From Calvatia gigantea (taxonomy: Eukaryota; Basidiomycota; Agaricomycetes; Agaricales; Lycoperdaceae): a stretch of DNA of 64,000 nucleotides. Positions within the stretch are counted from its first letter, which is position 1; each line of letters opens with the position of its first letter. The DNA lies in NCBI GenBank assembly GCA_025093985.1, contig JACAAK010000011.1:2170001-2234000 (forward strand). Reading direction: 5' to 3'. A program made the translations under genes and the position numbers. The notes under the pieces were generated by a model. That model was not told the DNA's origin, ran no database searches, and saw only the letters and a list, made by a program, of their open reading frames with translations. Positions 31,471 through 44,491 of this stretch are shown here, one piece after another.

Positions 31471-32896
31471 GTTTTGAGGATGTTACATGTTTTTTCTGTT
31501 CAAGTAACAAGTTTATGAGTTTACTTCAAGTTCAAAGAATGCTCACACACCTGAAAGTAAATTAATACAACTGTTTATGCTTAACTGCTCTGCCATTTGA
31601 TGTAGTCCTAGATTCTGTACATAAAGTAACAAAAGACATTGTGAATATAGAAGAACATACTAGCATTTGTTTCCTACTGCTCAACCCCTTTTACTTGATC
31701 CCAGAGGCATGAGTGCAGAGGGTAACTTTCCTACAGAATTCTTCAAAATATGCCAAATACTTGATTGATGATCATTGGTTGTCTAGCATTGCCCTTGGTG
31801 GCATTGTCAGATAGTTATATGCTTCAATGGTTGTATACAGTTGGCAAGATGTTTGATAGATTTTCCAGCAAAGTATTTCATAAGTACAGCAGTGGAAGTT
31901 GATGGTAGCAAAAGAAGATCTACAAATAATTACAGTCATGGATCAATAGTCCAGGTTCCCATAGCTTTCCTGGAATGTTGAACTTGAGAGAATAATAAGG
32001 TGAACAGAATCTACAGCAGTATTTATTTGTATAAAGGACATAGGCACCTGTATAAGAGACAACACTGTGTATAGGGAGTTCATTACAGTTGAAACAACTG
32101 TGGTTAATATGTGTAGTGTAAATGAGAGGAGGGATAAGAGTTTGTTGTGAATTTGAAAGGGAGAATGTCTATGAGAGGTGCAATTGAACCTGGTATAGCT
32201 ACCTGACTAGGTTGGGAAGGTAATCCACATCAACTGGAGTATAAATGGGGAGACAATAAACAGCTTACTCAATTGTGGGCATCAATCCTAGGAGAAGGAG
32301 GTATACTGAACTACTTAATCATTGTATGGGTGACAAGCAATAGCAGTGGGAGGATTCTGAGAGGATACAAAGTAGTGATCCATACTGTGAAATCACTGTT
32401 GGATACTAATGTGAAGTCAATATGTTGAATGGCATACTGGTTAAGTCTCCTTTGAAGGTTGCTGTTTCTGAATATGAAGTATAACATAGGAAGTACCATG
32501 TTTACAAAAGCACACCTCTGGTGTCCAAAGTTACTTACATGGAATTTGCATGTATGACCACCTTGGATATAGTGGAACTAAAAATTTGTTAGTAGATTCA
32601 AGGTCAACAAGATGAATGCTTACACTGGTGGGTATATAACAGCCCTAGCAGTGGCTATCCAGTTGTGAACAGTGCAATCCTTCTTTGAAGTACAGAAACT
32701 CTGGATTGTGACTTGTACTAAGCTTCTTGGAATTCCAGGGACAGTGAGAAAGAGTGTGCTAGAAGGAGTTTTGTTATTGTAGCCAGCACAATAGGTAGGT
32801 TTCATTGAGATTAGTCAAAGTCCTCAATAAGTTTGAAATAATATTGTGTGTAGCATATAGCAATGGGTGTATTCCAGAGGGTATAAGGGCAACCTG
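31471..32896. other. Unassigned AT-rich segment
   Basis: About 1.4 kb with only short frames (for example 32311-32499 and 32620-32805, minus). No transposase, RT, integrase or host domain recognised. Probably decayed unique or transposon sequence. Confidence 0.4.
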
Positions 32897-33201
32897 TGTT
32901 GTGTTTTCTACCACTCTTACTACATCACCATACTTGTCTCTGTTCTTACCTACCTATATACCTGTTTCATCTATTTTAGTCCTAGCAATCTCTGAGTATT
33001 GACTTGTATACTACTATGCCATTATCATTGGATGTTTCATGTAGTTACTCCATCCATTCAACTGGATGCCCTTTAGTATTTAGGTGTACATACAACCACT
33101 TGTATTTAGTATGCTTAACTACCTAGTTTCTCTTCTCTTACTTGCCCTCAAGACTTAGCCTAAGTTGCAATCTGAGGTCCTATCAGACTAAAGTCATAAC
33201 A
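32897..33201 (+). repeat. LTR of chromovirus B
   Basis: About 305 bp ending ...AAAGTCATAACA, followed by TTTAGTTAAGTGTCCC as at the gag side of chromovirus A. Same family, plus orientation. Confidence 0.7.
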
Positions 33202-33277
33202 TTTAGTTAAGTGTCCCACCTCACCTTGCAAGAAAGCTGAAACAGGCCTGAACAACAATGAACCTAGGAGTTAGTAT

Positions 33278-34370
33278 ATGAGCTTGAACCTAGACAAATA
33301 CAGAGAACCAAATCTTGAAGTCACAGATGATGAGTCAGAAACATTAGATGAGTTAGAAACAGGAAACCCAGAAGTACCTGTAGAACTAGTAGAACACACA
33401 CATGATGAACTCAGAGATAATACACAAGGAGCAAACCTGATAGGAGGAGAAGTATTGTTAGAACTTCTAAACAAAACTTGACTTAGTAGAAGAAGAGTTA
33501 GAACATCCAATGAACCCAACACAAGAACAGGAGAAATCAGATTCAGATGAATTAAGTTCAGATGAAATGGAGACAAACCCAGATATGACCAACAATACCA
33601 TACCTATACAAACACCCAGTGGAAAAGGCCTAGTGCCAGACCCTGGATTTTTTGATAGCATCTGCACCAAATTTGATGACTGGTGAAGAGCCATGACACT
33701 CTTCATGAAGTTCAACAAGATCAGTTTGGCTGATGACAAGGCCATAGCAGTCCTAGCCAGGCTGCAAGGAGGAACAGCAGAAGCCTATATGGCTATGAAA
33801 GCACCACAAATTCTAGAAGGAGAAAGACTGGAAGGTGTTCTCTGAAGACTTTAGGAAAACCTTCTCAGATGACACATCAAACAGCAAGGCAAAATGGCAA
33901 ATTGAAAAATTCAAATAGGGAAATTAAAACACCATTGACTACCTAATTGAATTTGAAGTCTTGAAGAGCAAAGCCAAGACTGACAGCAAACACACCATGT
34001 TCTTGCTCAAGAAAAACACCTAACATGATATTATCCATACAATTACAGGATATCTGTCTATTGCTAGGCCAGATACATACATAGAGTGGAAGGAAGCAAT
34101 TCTCTCTGTTAAACAAGAATATAAAGCATTGGAGTACTGAGGAGATAAGAAAACCAGCACAGGCACCACATATGAAGGAATGGGAGAACCCATGGAAATA
34201 GGAAGCAGATGCCACATCTTCAATGCCAAAGGAGAACTGAAATGCTATAATTGTGGCATCTTCAGACATATTGCCAAGAATTGCAAGAAACTCAAGGGGT
34301 TAACCTGTTACAATTGTGGCAAGACTAGCTATATAGCCAAAGTCTGCACTGCACCCAAGAAAATATAGGT
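33278..34370 (+). pseudogene. Chromovirus B gag (degenerate)
   Basis: Starts MSLNLDKYREPNLEVTDDES, an acidic region (GNPEVPVELVEH), then GKGLVPDPGFFDS, FRKTFSDD, DYLIEFEVLKSKAKTDSKH and the zinc knuckles CYNCGIFRHIAKNC and CYNCGKTSYIAKVC in broken frames (second knuckle has SYIAK for GHIAK). It ends at about VRGVE and passes directly into another LTR at 34385 without protease or pol. Confidence 0.75.
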
Positions 34371-34384
34371 CTGAGGAGTAGAAG

Positions 34385-34637
34385 TGTTGTGAATTTTCAC
34401 TGGTCATATTGCACTCTCTATATTCATCTACATTCCTATCTCCTGTGTACCTGTCTCACCTATTCCTGTCTGCACGATCCCCGAGCTCTGACTCATAACT
34501 ACTATACCATAGACATCGGACGTTTCACGTAGTTACCTCCATCCATTCAACTGGATGATCCTTCTGTATTTAAGTGTACACACATGCTCCTGTATTCGGT
34601 ATGCTTAACCACCTAGTTTCTCTCCCTTACTCACCCT
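34385..34637 (+). repeat. Truncated LTR of chromovirus A/B family
   Basis: Starts TGTTGTGAATTTTCACTGG and follows the family LTR through CAACTGGATG and CTTAACCACCTAG, but stops at CTTACTCACCCT, ~60 bp before the LTR end, where gag of another gypsy element begins. It has more CpG than neighbouring copies. Confidence 0.65.
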
Positions 34638-35825
34638 AGCAACAATGACAAGCCCAACCACAGCAACAGCAACAGCAACAAGGGCAACACTTCAAACAAA
34701 CCCACCAACACTACTCTTTCCTCCTTCACACCTGCCAAATCATTTTCACCTGCTAAACCTGACTTATCTGACAAGCTCAGCAAGGATGGCAAGCTAACCA
34801 CCAAAGAATGAAAATACTGCCTCGACAACAACCTCTGCCTTTTCTGTGGCAATGCTAGCCACAAAGTTAGTGAGTGTAGGAAGAAAGCTGCTTCAACTGC
34901 AAAGGCTGTCGCCTGCAAGGCTGAAGTAGTTGGGGAGAGCTCTGAAAAGAGCTTGGGAAAATGAGTGGCAGTCCTCAGGACTCTGCACAGGCTGAGGACT
35001 GCATTGAACTCACCTGTGCTACAGAGTGTTTTCAGCTCAATACATCCGCTTTTTCTAACCCCAATTCTCTGCAGCTTTTCCTTTCTTCCCCTTTCATCCT
35101 TTCATCTGCTTCATCTGATCTCATCTGCTTCAAGGCTCTTATTGATAATGGGTCTACCCATTGTTTTGTAGACTCTGACTTTGTACATTCACATAATCTT
35201 CCAACCTCACCCATTCCTCCTATTGAACTTCATCTTTTTGATGGCTCATCTAACATGTACATTACTGAACTAATGAAGCTTCCTATTACCTTTGACTGTG
35301 GTGAATCTATGACTCTGGACTTTATATCACTTGGCTTAACTCTTCCTGCTCTGTGGTTCTTGGATATAACTGGCTCATCTGCTACAATCTATCGATTGAC
35401 TAGGTTCTGGGCCATATCACTTTCCATCTGCTTCAGCCTGAACTTTCTGCCACTTCTGCTTGTAGTGCATCCATTCCAGTTGCACCTGTATCCTCTATGG
35501 CATCCACTTCAGCCGCCCCATCTGTCACCTCACAGTCTTCACCATCTGCTTCTTCTGCCACTTCTATTTTGGGCATGGTTGATGCAGCTTGTCTGTACAT
35601 CTCACTGGTTAACACCACCACCTTCCTCCATGCCTCTCACCTCCCTGGTTCAGTTCAGTATAGCCTCAATCTCAACAACCCATTTATGACAGCTTCCTCA
35701 GCCTCTGTTGAGGAACCCCAGGACAATTGGTCCAATATTCTGGAAGAGTACTGTAAATTCACTGACATCTTCAGTAAAATGAAGGCTGACAAGCTTGCCC
35801 TGCATTGGCCATATGATCTCCAGAT
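34638..35825 (+). pseudogene. Chromovirus C gag end, protease and start of RT
   Basis: Asn/Ser-rich linker, then CLFCGNASHKVSEC (CCHC knuckle, C-x2-C-x4-H-x4-C). The protease frame 34961-35689 contains CFKALIDNGSTHCFVDSDFV, the retropepsin motif with D-N-G in place of the usual D-S-G/D-T-G. After a frame change comes EEYCKFTDIFSKMKADKLAL and HWPYDLQI, the approach to RT, cut by the copia LTR at 35826. Confidence 0.75.
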
Positions 35826-36235
35826 TGTTGAATCTTGATCTGTACCACTACATTGGTTCAGTCTATTTATAGCTGACACGGATTCTTGAGTACTTCACTC
35901 TTGAAGAGAGATAACGAACAATGTACTAGACTGCACTCTAGGTTGCAGGCTACGGTCTATTAAATAGAACCATGTACGCAGTATGCTCTGTATATGCTAC
36001 TGGCAGATAAGACCTCACCTGTATTAGGTAGAATGGTGCACAGACCAGAGACATTAGATATAAAAGCCTTATGTAGTATGCATACATTCCTTAGACAATT
36101 TAGTCTTTCTATTCACCTATCATTCCTCTAAGATATCCACTAGCAACTGTCTATAATGTGCATCTCAACAATCCCAGTAAGTACAACTTCCCTCCACCAC
36201 TAGCATAGAGCTACTGTGGTGTACTTGTCTCAACA
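35826..36235 (+). repeat. 5' LTR of the copia element
   Basis: 410 bp, TG...CA, with TATAAAAG-type promoter word (GATATAAAAGCC) about two thirds in. Followed by GGTTATGGGCCCCCGACC, the position of the primer-binding site. Confidence 0.85.
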
Positions 36236-36432
36236 GGTTATGGGCCCCCGACCACCGCTCACTTAGACCACATTCATCAACGCTGGTAGAGTGTAGGAGG
36301 CTACGGTCATACGCAACCTGGGAGACAGTGGCCCTTTGGTCCATTTGATCCCAAGTCTGCCCCATATTGCAACGCATGCATTATACACTGCTGTCCTACA
36401 TAATGCTAATGCATGTTTACCCTATTCTTAGA

Positions 36433-37498
36433 TATGTCTAAACCGGCCTCTGCTCTGCTGGGTTTTGTTCAAACCCCTAGCGGACAGCTTTCTGTCCTTA
36501 CTGGGATGGGTAACTACACTATTTGGTTCCTACGCCTTCGCTCTGCACTTATGTGCATTTCCCTCAATGACTGTTCCTGGGCTCAATGGGATTTCTCTGG
36601 TGCTCGATATGAGCCACCACAATACCAGTAGCTCTATGGACCTGCTCACCCCGCCAAGGCAGCTACTAGCACTTTGCCAGCATGTCCTGTACAACCAGGA
36701 ACTTCTATTCCTGTGACTGATGAGGAGCACCACAGTGTTGGGATGGCCAACAACCTCTGGATGTGTGCTCTTGGGTTGATTGAGTCAACTCTCCCCAACA
36801 GCATGCTGAAGCATATGGCAGCAAATGCTCATGAGCTCTGGTCCCAGCTGGAAGGCCAATATGGCTTACCTGGACCAGCACAGGTCTATAATGAGTTCAT
36901 ACATGCAATCATATTTGAGCTCCTGCTGGTGGTGACCCCTCACTTAAAATGAGCAAGCTCCAGCAAATCTTTGGGCAGCTTGACGCCATGGATAGTGGCA
37001 TCACCCTGGAGATTGAAACAATGATCCTCCTCCACTCCCTCCACCTGTCTTTGAGCCACGTAGCTCAGACACTCCTAACTTCCAACACATCACTCCACGA
37101 GCTGACGTGGGACAAGGCTCACAGTGGCATTATCACTGCTTATGCCTCCAACCAGACTGCCTGTGCGCAACGTGCGCACTTTACTCCGTGACAAGGAGGT
37201 GGGCAGCAGCAGCAGCAGCAACAGCAGGGCAAGTAGCAACCACAAGGTTCGCAGCAGCCTTTGGGGTCTAAAAAGCCCCAGCAGCAGCAGCAGCAGAAGA
37301 AGCCCTCTGGTGGTGAAGGCAACAGCGAGAAGAAACACTGATGGCACCCCCATAGAAAAGGGAAGGGAAAGGGAAAGGAGGGAGGTGCGCAGGCAAATGC
37401 CACCACCTCTTCCGGTTACATCCAGGATGTGGACTTTGCATCACAGGCAAAAGAAGTGCCACTGCATTCCACTCATGCTCTTGTAGAGGCAACATGTT
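36433..37498 (+). pseudogene. Copia gag
   Basis: Starts MSKPASALLGFVQTPSGQLS, then GMGNYTIWFLRLRSAL (the N-Y-x-x-W opening of copia gag), LWSQLEGQYGLPGPAQVYNE (gag UBN2-like block), LQQIFGQLDAMDSGITLEIE, followed by a Gln-rich tract coded by CAG/CAA repeats (37197-37300) and a Lys-rich tail. At least one frameshift (36.6 kb) and stops. Confidence 0.75.
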
Positions 37499-37506
37499 GA
37501 GCCAAG

Positions 37507-37811
37507 ACACCTCCCATTGCTTCTAGCTCCACAGCCACCAGCAGTAATGCCACTCCACTCACATCGTGCATCACTGCACCTGAGCCCAAAGCTTGTCACA
37601 AACCTTCGGTGAAAGCCAAGGTTACTGCATTGAAGAAGTGGGATGAACATCTCAAGTCAACTTCTTCATCAGGTAAGAGTTTGGAGGAGATGTGGAAGCA
37701 GTTCGACGAAATGGATGTGGAATCAAACAACCCATCCATCATCATGAGAGAGGAGAACAAAATCGTATGGCCAGCCCCTATGTATAACAAGCTGGCGATT
37801 ATCAAGAAACC
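37507..37811 (+). repeat. 305-bp direct repeat, left copy
   Basis: Identical by eye over 305 bp to 39811-40115. It encodes copia gag-protease linker sequence ([40 protein letters not shown]). It flanks a gypsy fragment on the left. Confidence 0.9.
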
Positions 37812-39810
37812 ACCGCCGACTACTTGATCGAATTCGAGGTGCTAAAAAGCAAGGCCAAGACTGACAGCAAACACGCTATGTTCTTACTCAGAAAGAATGC
37901 TCAACAAGACATCATACATACGATCACAGGCTATCCACCCTCAGCCAGGCCAGATACATATGCAGAATGGAAGGAAGCCATATTGTCCATCGGACAAGGA
38001 TACAAGGCATCCGAATACTGAGGAGATAGGAAAACAAACACTGGCACCACTTACAGGGGAATGGGTGAACCCATGGAGATAGGAAGCAGGCATCATGTCT
38101 TCAATGACAAAGGAGAACCCAAGTGCTACAACTGTGGCATTTTTGGCCACATCACCAAAGATTGCAAGAAACCCAAGGGGTTAACATGTTACAACTGTGG
38201 AAAAAAAGGGGACACATAGCCAAAGCCTGCACCGCACCCAAGAAAATCCAAGTCCGGGGAATAGAGGAAGCTACCAATAAAGAAGGAAAGGATTTTTCCA
38301 AAGACTCCGAGTAGGCGCTACCTCGAGAGTCAAAAAACTTGTATCTAGGATATCAGACAAATTCTACATGATTCCCCAGAGAAGAAAGCGCGAACTAAAT
38401 CTAAAAGGAAAAATACAAACAGCAGGAAAGGAGATAACAGTCAACACCATCATAGACTCAGGGTGCACAACCAGCAGCATCAGCAAAAGACTGGTAGACG
38501 AGGAAGGACTCTCCACCCGGAAATCGGAATGACAAATCATGGTACTAAATGCAGACGGAACACCCAACCAAGGGGGAAAAGTAACAGAAACTACGACAAT
38601 CAACATCGACATCCAGGGACATAAAGAACAGATCGAGGCCTCTGTTGTACAACTACAAGACAGAGTGGAGATCTTTCTAGGACATGATTGGCTGGTCAAA
38701 CATAACCTGGAGGTAGACTGGAACAATGGAGAAATCAAGTTCACCCAGTGTCCACCAGATTGCCAATTTCCCCACCAGAACATCACCATTGCCGAAAAAC
38801 TGCGAAGCATAACGGCCACAGAAGACCTATGGGAAGAAGAAGACGAACCGGACCCGACTAAACCAGAGGACCTACCAGACTACATACAACCATTCACGCA
38901 CTTATTCAACAAAACAATGTTTGATAAGCTCCCAGAATGAACTGAATGGGACCATGAGATAATCCTAACGGAAGACGCCCCAAAGGAAATCAGTGCGGGA
39001 ACATATAACATGACGGTTAAAGAACAGGATGAACTCAAGTCATTCATCAAGGAAAACCTAGAATCGGGACGAATACGACCATCGAAATTCCCTTATGCAG
39101 TGCCAACATTCTTCATCCCAAAGAAAGACGGGTCAAAAAGGCTGATCCAGGACTATAGACGTCTAAACAATGTAGTTGTCAAAGATAAAACTCCATTGCC
39201 AAGAATTGGCGAAGTAATTGACAAACTTGGAAAAGCCAAATACTTCAACAAACTGGACATCATCTAGGGATACAACAATGTCAGGATCAAAGAGGGAGAT
39301 GAATGGAAGGTGGCCTTCCTCACCAATGAAGGGCTCTTCGAACCTACGGTCATGTACTTTGGTCTAAGCAACTCGCCAGGAATGTTCTCCAGAATGATGA
39401 CAAGCATCTTCTGTGACCTCTTACAAAACGGAGACATTGTAAACTATATGGATGACTTTGCCATCCCGGGAGACACCAAGGAGCAACTAAAGGAACGGAC
39501 AGTATGATTCCTGGAACGAGCAGCCCAGTATAATCTATGTTTCAAATGGACCAAGTGTATTTTCGATGCGGAAGAAATCCCCATGCTAGGAGTTAAAGTG
39601 GGACATGGACGAATTGAAATGGAAGAAGACAAAGTAAAATCGGTATGAGAATGGCCTGAACCCAAAAACACCAAAGGAGTAGAGAGGTTCTTGGGATTCG
39701 CAAACTATTATCGACGCTTCATCAAGAACTTTAGCATGATCGCAGGACCCCTAAACAAGCTCAAAGGAGCAGCCACATGGGAATGGATGCAAGTGCACCA
39801 AGACTCATTC
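37812..39810 (+). pseudogene. Chromovirus fragment (gag end to RT) inside copia
   Basis: Related to chromovirus A but less decayed and with more CpG. Starts within gag (DYLIEFEVLKSKAKTDSKHA), then zinc knuckles CYNCGIFGHITKDC and CYNCGKKG, protease (TIIDSGCTTSSISKRLVDEE), GHDWLVKHNLEVDWNNGEIK, RT with [37 protein letters not shown] and VNYMDDFAI (YMDD intact), [28 protein letters not shown], ending in the RNase H approach ([12 protein letters not shown]). Stops replace Arg or Trp (E-stop-QIM, PE-stop-TEW, DII-stop-GYNN, TV-stop-FLE). No LTR at either end. Confidence 0.85.
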
Positions 39811-40115
39811 ACACCTCCCATTGCTTCTAGCTCCACAGCCACCAGCAGTAATGCCACTCCACTCACATCGTGCATCACTGCACCTGAGCCCAAAGCTTGT
39901 CACAAACCTTCGGTGAAAGCCAAGGTTACTGCATTGAAGAAGTGGGATGAACATCTCAAGTCAACTTCTTCATCAGGTAAGAGTTTGGAGGAGATGTGGA
40001 AGCAGTTCGACGAAATGGATGTGGAATCAAACAACCCATCCATCATCATGAGAGAGGAGAACAAAATCGTATGGCCAGCCCCTATGTATAACAAGCTGGC
40101 GATTATCAAGAAACC
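39811..40115 (+). repeat. 305-bp direct repeat, right copy
   Basis: Second copy of 37507-37811. Here the copia frame continues past the repeat ([20 protein letters not shown]), so this is the original context and the left copy is where copia was joined to gypsy. Confidence 0.9.
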
Positions 40116-42300
40116 CAAGCCACTCAAGAAGAAGCAGGCGCTGAAGGTAATCGAGTCTGTCCTCGAGTCGGTCTTAGATGACAACAACTCGGACACCAAC
40201 TACAGTTCCAATGGAGGGTGCAGATCAGTACCTTCTACTGACTATTATTCTTGCTCTGATGCAGAAGATGATGTACAGCCCCATCAATGGATGGGACAGA
40301 ATGATACAGATGTAGGGTCTGTCTGCCTTGGAGCGGGATGCCCTGGAGATTCCGAGGTTGAGTTGGGACAACCAGGTGGCCACTGAAGAGAGCAGGGCAC
40401 CTATGCAGATGTAGCACATTATCTACCTCCTGTAGGGACTTGTTGTAGACACCGCTGTATGGATTTTATAAACTGCAATGTATGCTGGAAATGCACCCAA
40501 GGCATTTCTCCTTCTGTTTATTCTGCTAGTGTGACTAAGCTGGAAAAAGAGATGAACGCTACATATACTGTGAATGGTCATGAGTATTCAGACAAGTTAA
40601 GGTTAGATCTTCATTTGGAGCATGAAGATCTTAATCAGATCAGTACATTTCACATCTGTGACTTGTCAAAGTGCCTCAAATGCAGATCCAAAGGGAACAA
40701 ACATGTTGTGAATGATGCAGATTGGCTCCTTGATTCAGGGGCATTGTACCATGTCACCGGTTATCTCTCTGATTTTGCAGAGGTTAAGATGGGCCATTTT
40801 GGCATTATACAAGCTACTGGCAACCAGAATTATGAAATGACAGGACAAGGAACTGTAATCTTCCAGCATGATGTAGTAGATGAAGGCAAGACTTGAAGTG
40901 CTACTTCGTGTATTGCACTAGTCTTTTACATCAAAGAAATTACAGAACAGTTAATGTCCTTGGGCCAGATTCTTCGAACTGGGCATTCCCTAGAGGCAAC
41001 CATTAAAGGGACCACCATCCGTGATAAATCAGGAAGAGCTGTATTGTCTGCCTGGCCTCATTGGTTGTTTAAAAACAACATACATACGGTGCACACATAT
41101 ATTTTGCAATATAGCAAGGAGGAGTCAGTTGCATTAGCATTATGCCAACCTGACTATATCAATTGGCATCGTCAAATGGGACATCCCTCGGATCGCACGC
41201 TCTCCGAGCTTCCAAAGCACATAGAGGGCATTGTGCCGATTCCCATGCCTCCTACTCGGAAGGGCATTTGTAATGGCTGTGCCAAGGGGAAAATGCATAA
41301 TAACCCCTTTCTGATTAACCTGAAGTGAGCCACCGCAGTCTTTGAGTTATGTCATTCAGACTTGCTGGAACTGCCCATCATTAGTTACCATAAATATAAA
41401 TGGGCAATGACGTTTCTCGATGACTTCTCTTCTCATGCACATGTAGTCCTCCTTTGAAAGAAGTCTGAGGCTTCTGAGAAGCTTATTCAGCTAATCAGTG
41501 TGTTAGAGAACCTCTCTGGTATATGAGTCAAATGACTTCGCACCGATAATAGAGGAGAATATGTCAATGAGAAATTACTGGCAGGACTCACAGCACATGG
41601 AATTACCCATGAGACCACTGCTCCCTATGCACATCAGCAGAATGGGAGAGCAGAGCGACTGAACCGCACCCTACACGAGAAAGCCCAAGCTATATGGCTA
41701 CAGGCATGTCTACCTGACTTGTAGTGGGAATTTGCGTTGAATACAGCAGTGCATTTATATAATTGCACGCCAGTCCAGTATCTGCAGTGGAAGACATCTT
41801 TTGAGTATTATTTGAGGGAAAAGCCAGACTTGTCCTATATTCATGTGTTTGGATGTGGCACATATATATTCTTACCCGATGAAATCTGCCCAAACAAATT
41901 GACCACAAAATCCGAGATTATGATCTTTCTTGGATATAAAGGAAGTAAAAACTACATCTTTATGTGGCACACAACAGGCAACGTGATCTTTATATCACCT
42001 AACACCTTATTCGATGAGGGATATTTCCCTAAATGCCCCAATTCAGTGCTGGATAGCAGTAACCAGCTTAATCATAGAAGAGAGAGAAATCTGCCTAGAC
42101 CAGGATTAGAGGTTCCACCTCCTATTCTGCCATCTTTGGATGATGCTGGAATTGTTCCACCTCCACTGGATCACCCAATACAATTACCTCCAGTTTCTCC
42201 ACCATTCAAACTGAAATATTCTCCACCTACACCTCCTTTACCCTGGCATGACTTTAGTCTGCCAGACAGCATTGAATCGCAATGACCATCACCTGGCAAT
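40116..42300 (+). pseudogene. Copia protease and integrase
   Basis: Protease motif DWLLDSGALYHVTGYLSDF (~40728). Integrase zinc motif: YINWHRQMGHPSDRTLSEL ... GICNGCAKGKM (H-x-H, C-x2-C, 41155-41290). Core: TFLDDFSSHAHV (first Asp), LRTDNRGEYVNEKL (second), then YAHQQNGRAERLNRTLHEKA (Glu). All three catalytic residues are present. Then FGCGTYIFLP and the C-terminal GKR-like region (EIMIFLGYKGSKNYIFMWH) and a Pro-rich tail. Stops at 41326, 41456, 41525 and 41720 (several TGA, one TAG for W). Confidence 0.85.
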
Positions 42301-44491
42301 ATGCCACCTTGTGTTCCCCCACCTGAGTCACCACCTTTGCATGGAATGACCATTGAGGAAGAACCTGATGTACATGATAATTGGCATGTGGATAGGGATG
42401 TTTGGGATACCAAAAATGAGGAATTCCCAATCCCAGTTCCCAAGTGTCATGCTGTTGGTCATGATCAGATAGAGCTGCATCGTTCTGAATGACAGAGCAG
42501 GCCTCCTATCAGACCAGAGAATGTTTATGGAGAATATAGGCATCCAATTTCTATTGAAAGAGAAATAGATCGGACTCACTGACAAGAGCAGCAGAGGCAA
42601 AGGCAGCATATTCATGTTAATGCCCCTCCAGATGAAGTAATATGTGAGCATAGAGCAAGGACTAACCATCCTGAATATGTGAGGCAAAGAGTTCATGCTG
42701 AGTGGTACCTGCCACAACCCTTTGATTTACCTCTGTTTCAACTCCTTCTACATCCAGAATTGCCACCTATGCCTGAATCCCATGATCCAACATCTCAAAA
42801 CACAGATAACATGGATATTGAAAGGCTTGTCACTGAGGGAGGAGTAAAACTGATCGATTTCTTGATACAGATGGTACATAATACTGCACATGAAGAGCCT
42901 GAAACTTTCCGTGACATGCTTAAGCTTCCTGAGCCTATCAAGGCAAAATGGATGGCTGCATGTATCGAGGAACTCGACACATTGAAGAAATGCGGAGTAT
43001 ATGAATTAGTAGATTTACCAAAAGGAAGGAGGACGGTTAAAAACTGTTGGGTATTTCTCGAAAAGTCTGACAGCCACCTGCGAGCCTGCTTAGTTGTGAA
43101 GGGTTTCTCGCAGATTAAAGGCATCAACTATAACAAGCTTTTTTCTCCAGTTGTCCACTACAAGTCCATACACATAAGCTTCGCACTTGCTGCAATCCAT
43201 GATTGGGATATACACAGCATTGATGTAAAAACAGCCTATTTATATGGTAAGCTGGATGAAGAAATATACATGGAACAGCCTGAAGGGTTTTGACTTTCCA
43301 GGCAGGAAGGGAAGGTATGAAGACTTAAGCAAGCGATTTACGGCCTTAAACAAGCCGGTCACCAGTGGTGGAAAGAATTGCATCAATCTATGATTGAGCT
43401 GGGATTCACCCGCTGCAAATCTGACTACGCTGTATACTTTCACAGACATCCAAAGATGAAAGAGCTTGTAGTAGCCATCATTTATGTTGATGATGTGAAT
43501 TTCCTGGGAATGAAAAACTCCCCCCTCCTCAAAGAGTTGAAGGGAAAGTTCACCAAAAAGTGGGAATGCAGAGACCATGGTCCCTGTGAAGAATCCTTGG
43601 GATGAAAATCTCGAGGAATCGCTCCAAGCATCAAATCTTCATCCAACAGGTCAAGTACCTGGATAAGATCTTGCAGTGTTTCCAGGTTCTGCAGTCTGCC
43701 ATGGCTAAAACGCCATTGCCCGCCGGCTTCCAGTTCATTACGAACAAGGACACTGCATCAGTTTCCTTCCATCAAAAGTACCAACAATTGGTTGGTTCTT
43801 TAATGTACTTGATGATCGGCACTAGGCCCAATATAGCCTTTGCCATAGTTAAGCTGGCACAATATACTGCTAACCCCACACCCAAGCACTATTGCACTGG
43901 AATTCATGTACTAAAGTACTTGTCCATGACAAGGAACTATGTGTTGAAATATGAAGGTAATACTGGGAAACCAATGGTGACGTTGGAATGCCTCAGTGAC
44001 TCGGATTGGGCTCAAGATACTGAAACTCACCAATCTGTTTTGGGAAATGTCTGTATGATTGCATCCGGTGCTGTTACCTGGACTTCGTGGCAACAGAAGA
44101 CAGTTTCACTATTGTCCACCGAGGTGGAATACAAAGAACTGTCTGACGCTTCATAACAAGTGAAATGGCTGTCACAGCTTCTGGAGGAGCTCAATATTGA
44201 GTACCCAACTCCTATTCTCTATGGCGACAATGATGGGTCCAAATTTTGGACTGAAAATCCCATCATTGAAAAACAGTCAAAACACATGGATATTCATTAC
44301 CACTATGTGCAAGAATTAGTTGAGGAAGGTATAATTGTTATTGGTAATGTGTTTTCACAAGACAATCCCGCTGATATCTTTACAAAGAATCTTGGCATAA
44401 CCAAAATCAATCTCTTCTGCCCTGAACTCGGACTTATTTTCAGTTCCGACATCGAAGCTTGGGATAAAGCTGCTCAATCAATGAGGAGGAG
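42301..44491 (+). pseudogene. Copia reverse transcriptase and RNase H
   Basis: EEPETFRDMLKLPEPIKAKW, VDLPKGRRTVKNCWVF, HSIDVKTAYLYGKLDEEIYM-EQPEGF (first catalytic Asp), a stop, QAIYGLKQAGHQWWKEL, VVAIIYVDDVNFLG (YVDD intact), a 1-nt frame change near 43600, PLPAGFQFITNKDTAS, LVGSLMYLMIGTRPNIAFAI, SDSDWAQDTETHQSVLG, TWTSWQQKTVSLLSTEVEYK, then SKHMDIHYHYVQELV. The frame runs into the 3' LTR. Order and motifs are those of Ty1/copia. Confidence 0.85.

Noticed and set aside
37140..37510. Cys-rich minus-strand ORF as a secreted cysteine-rich protein
   Set aside because: It is the shadow of the CAG/CAA-coded Gln tract and Lys-rich tail of copia gag.
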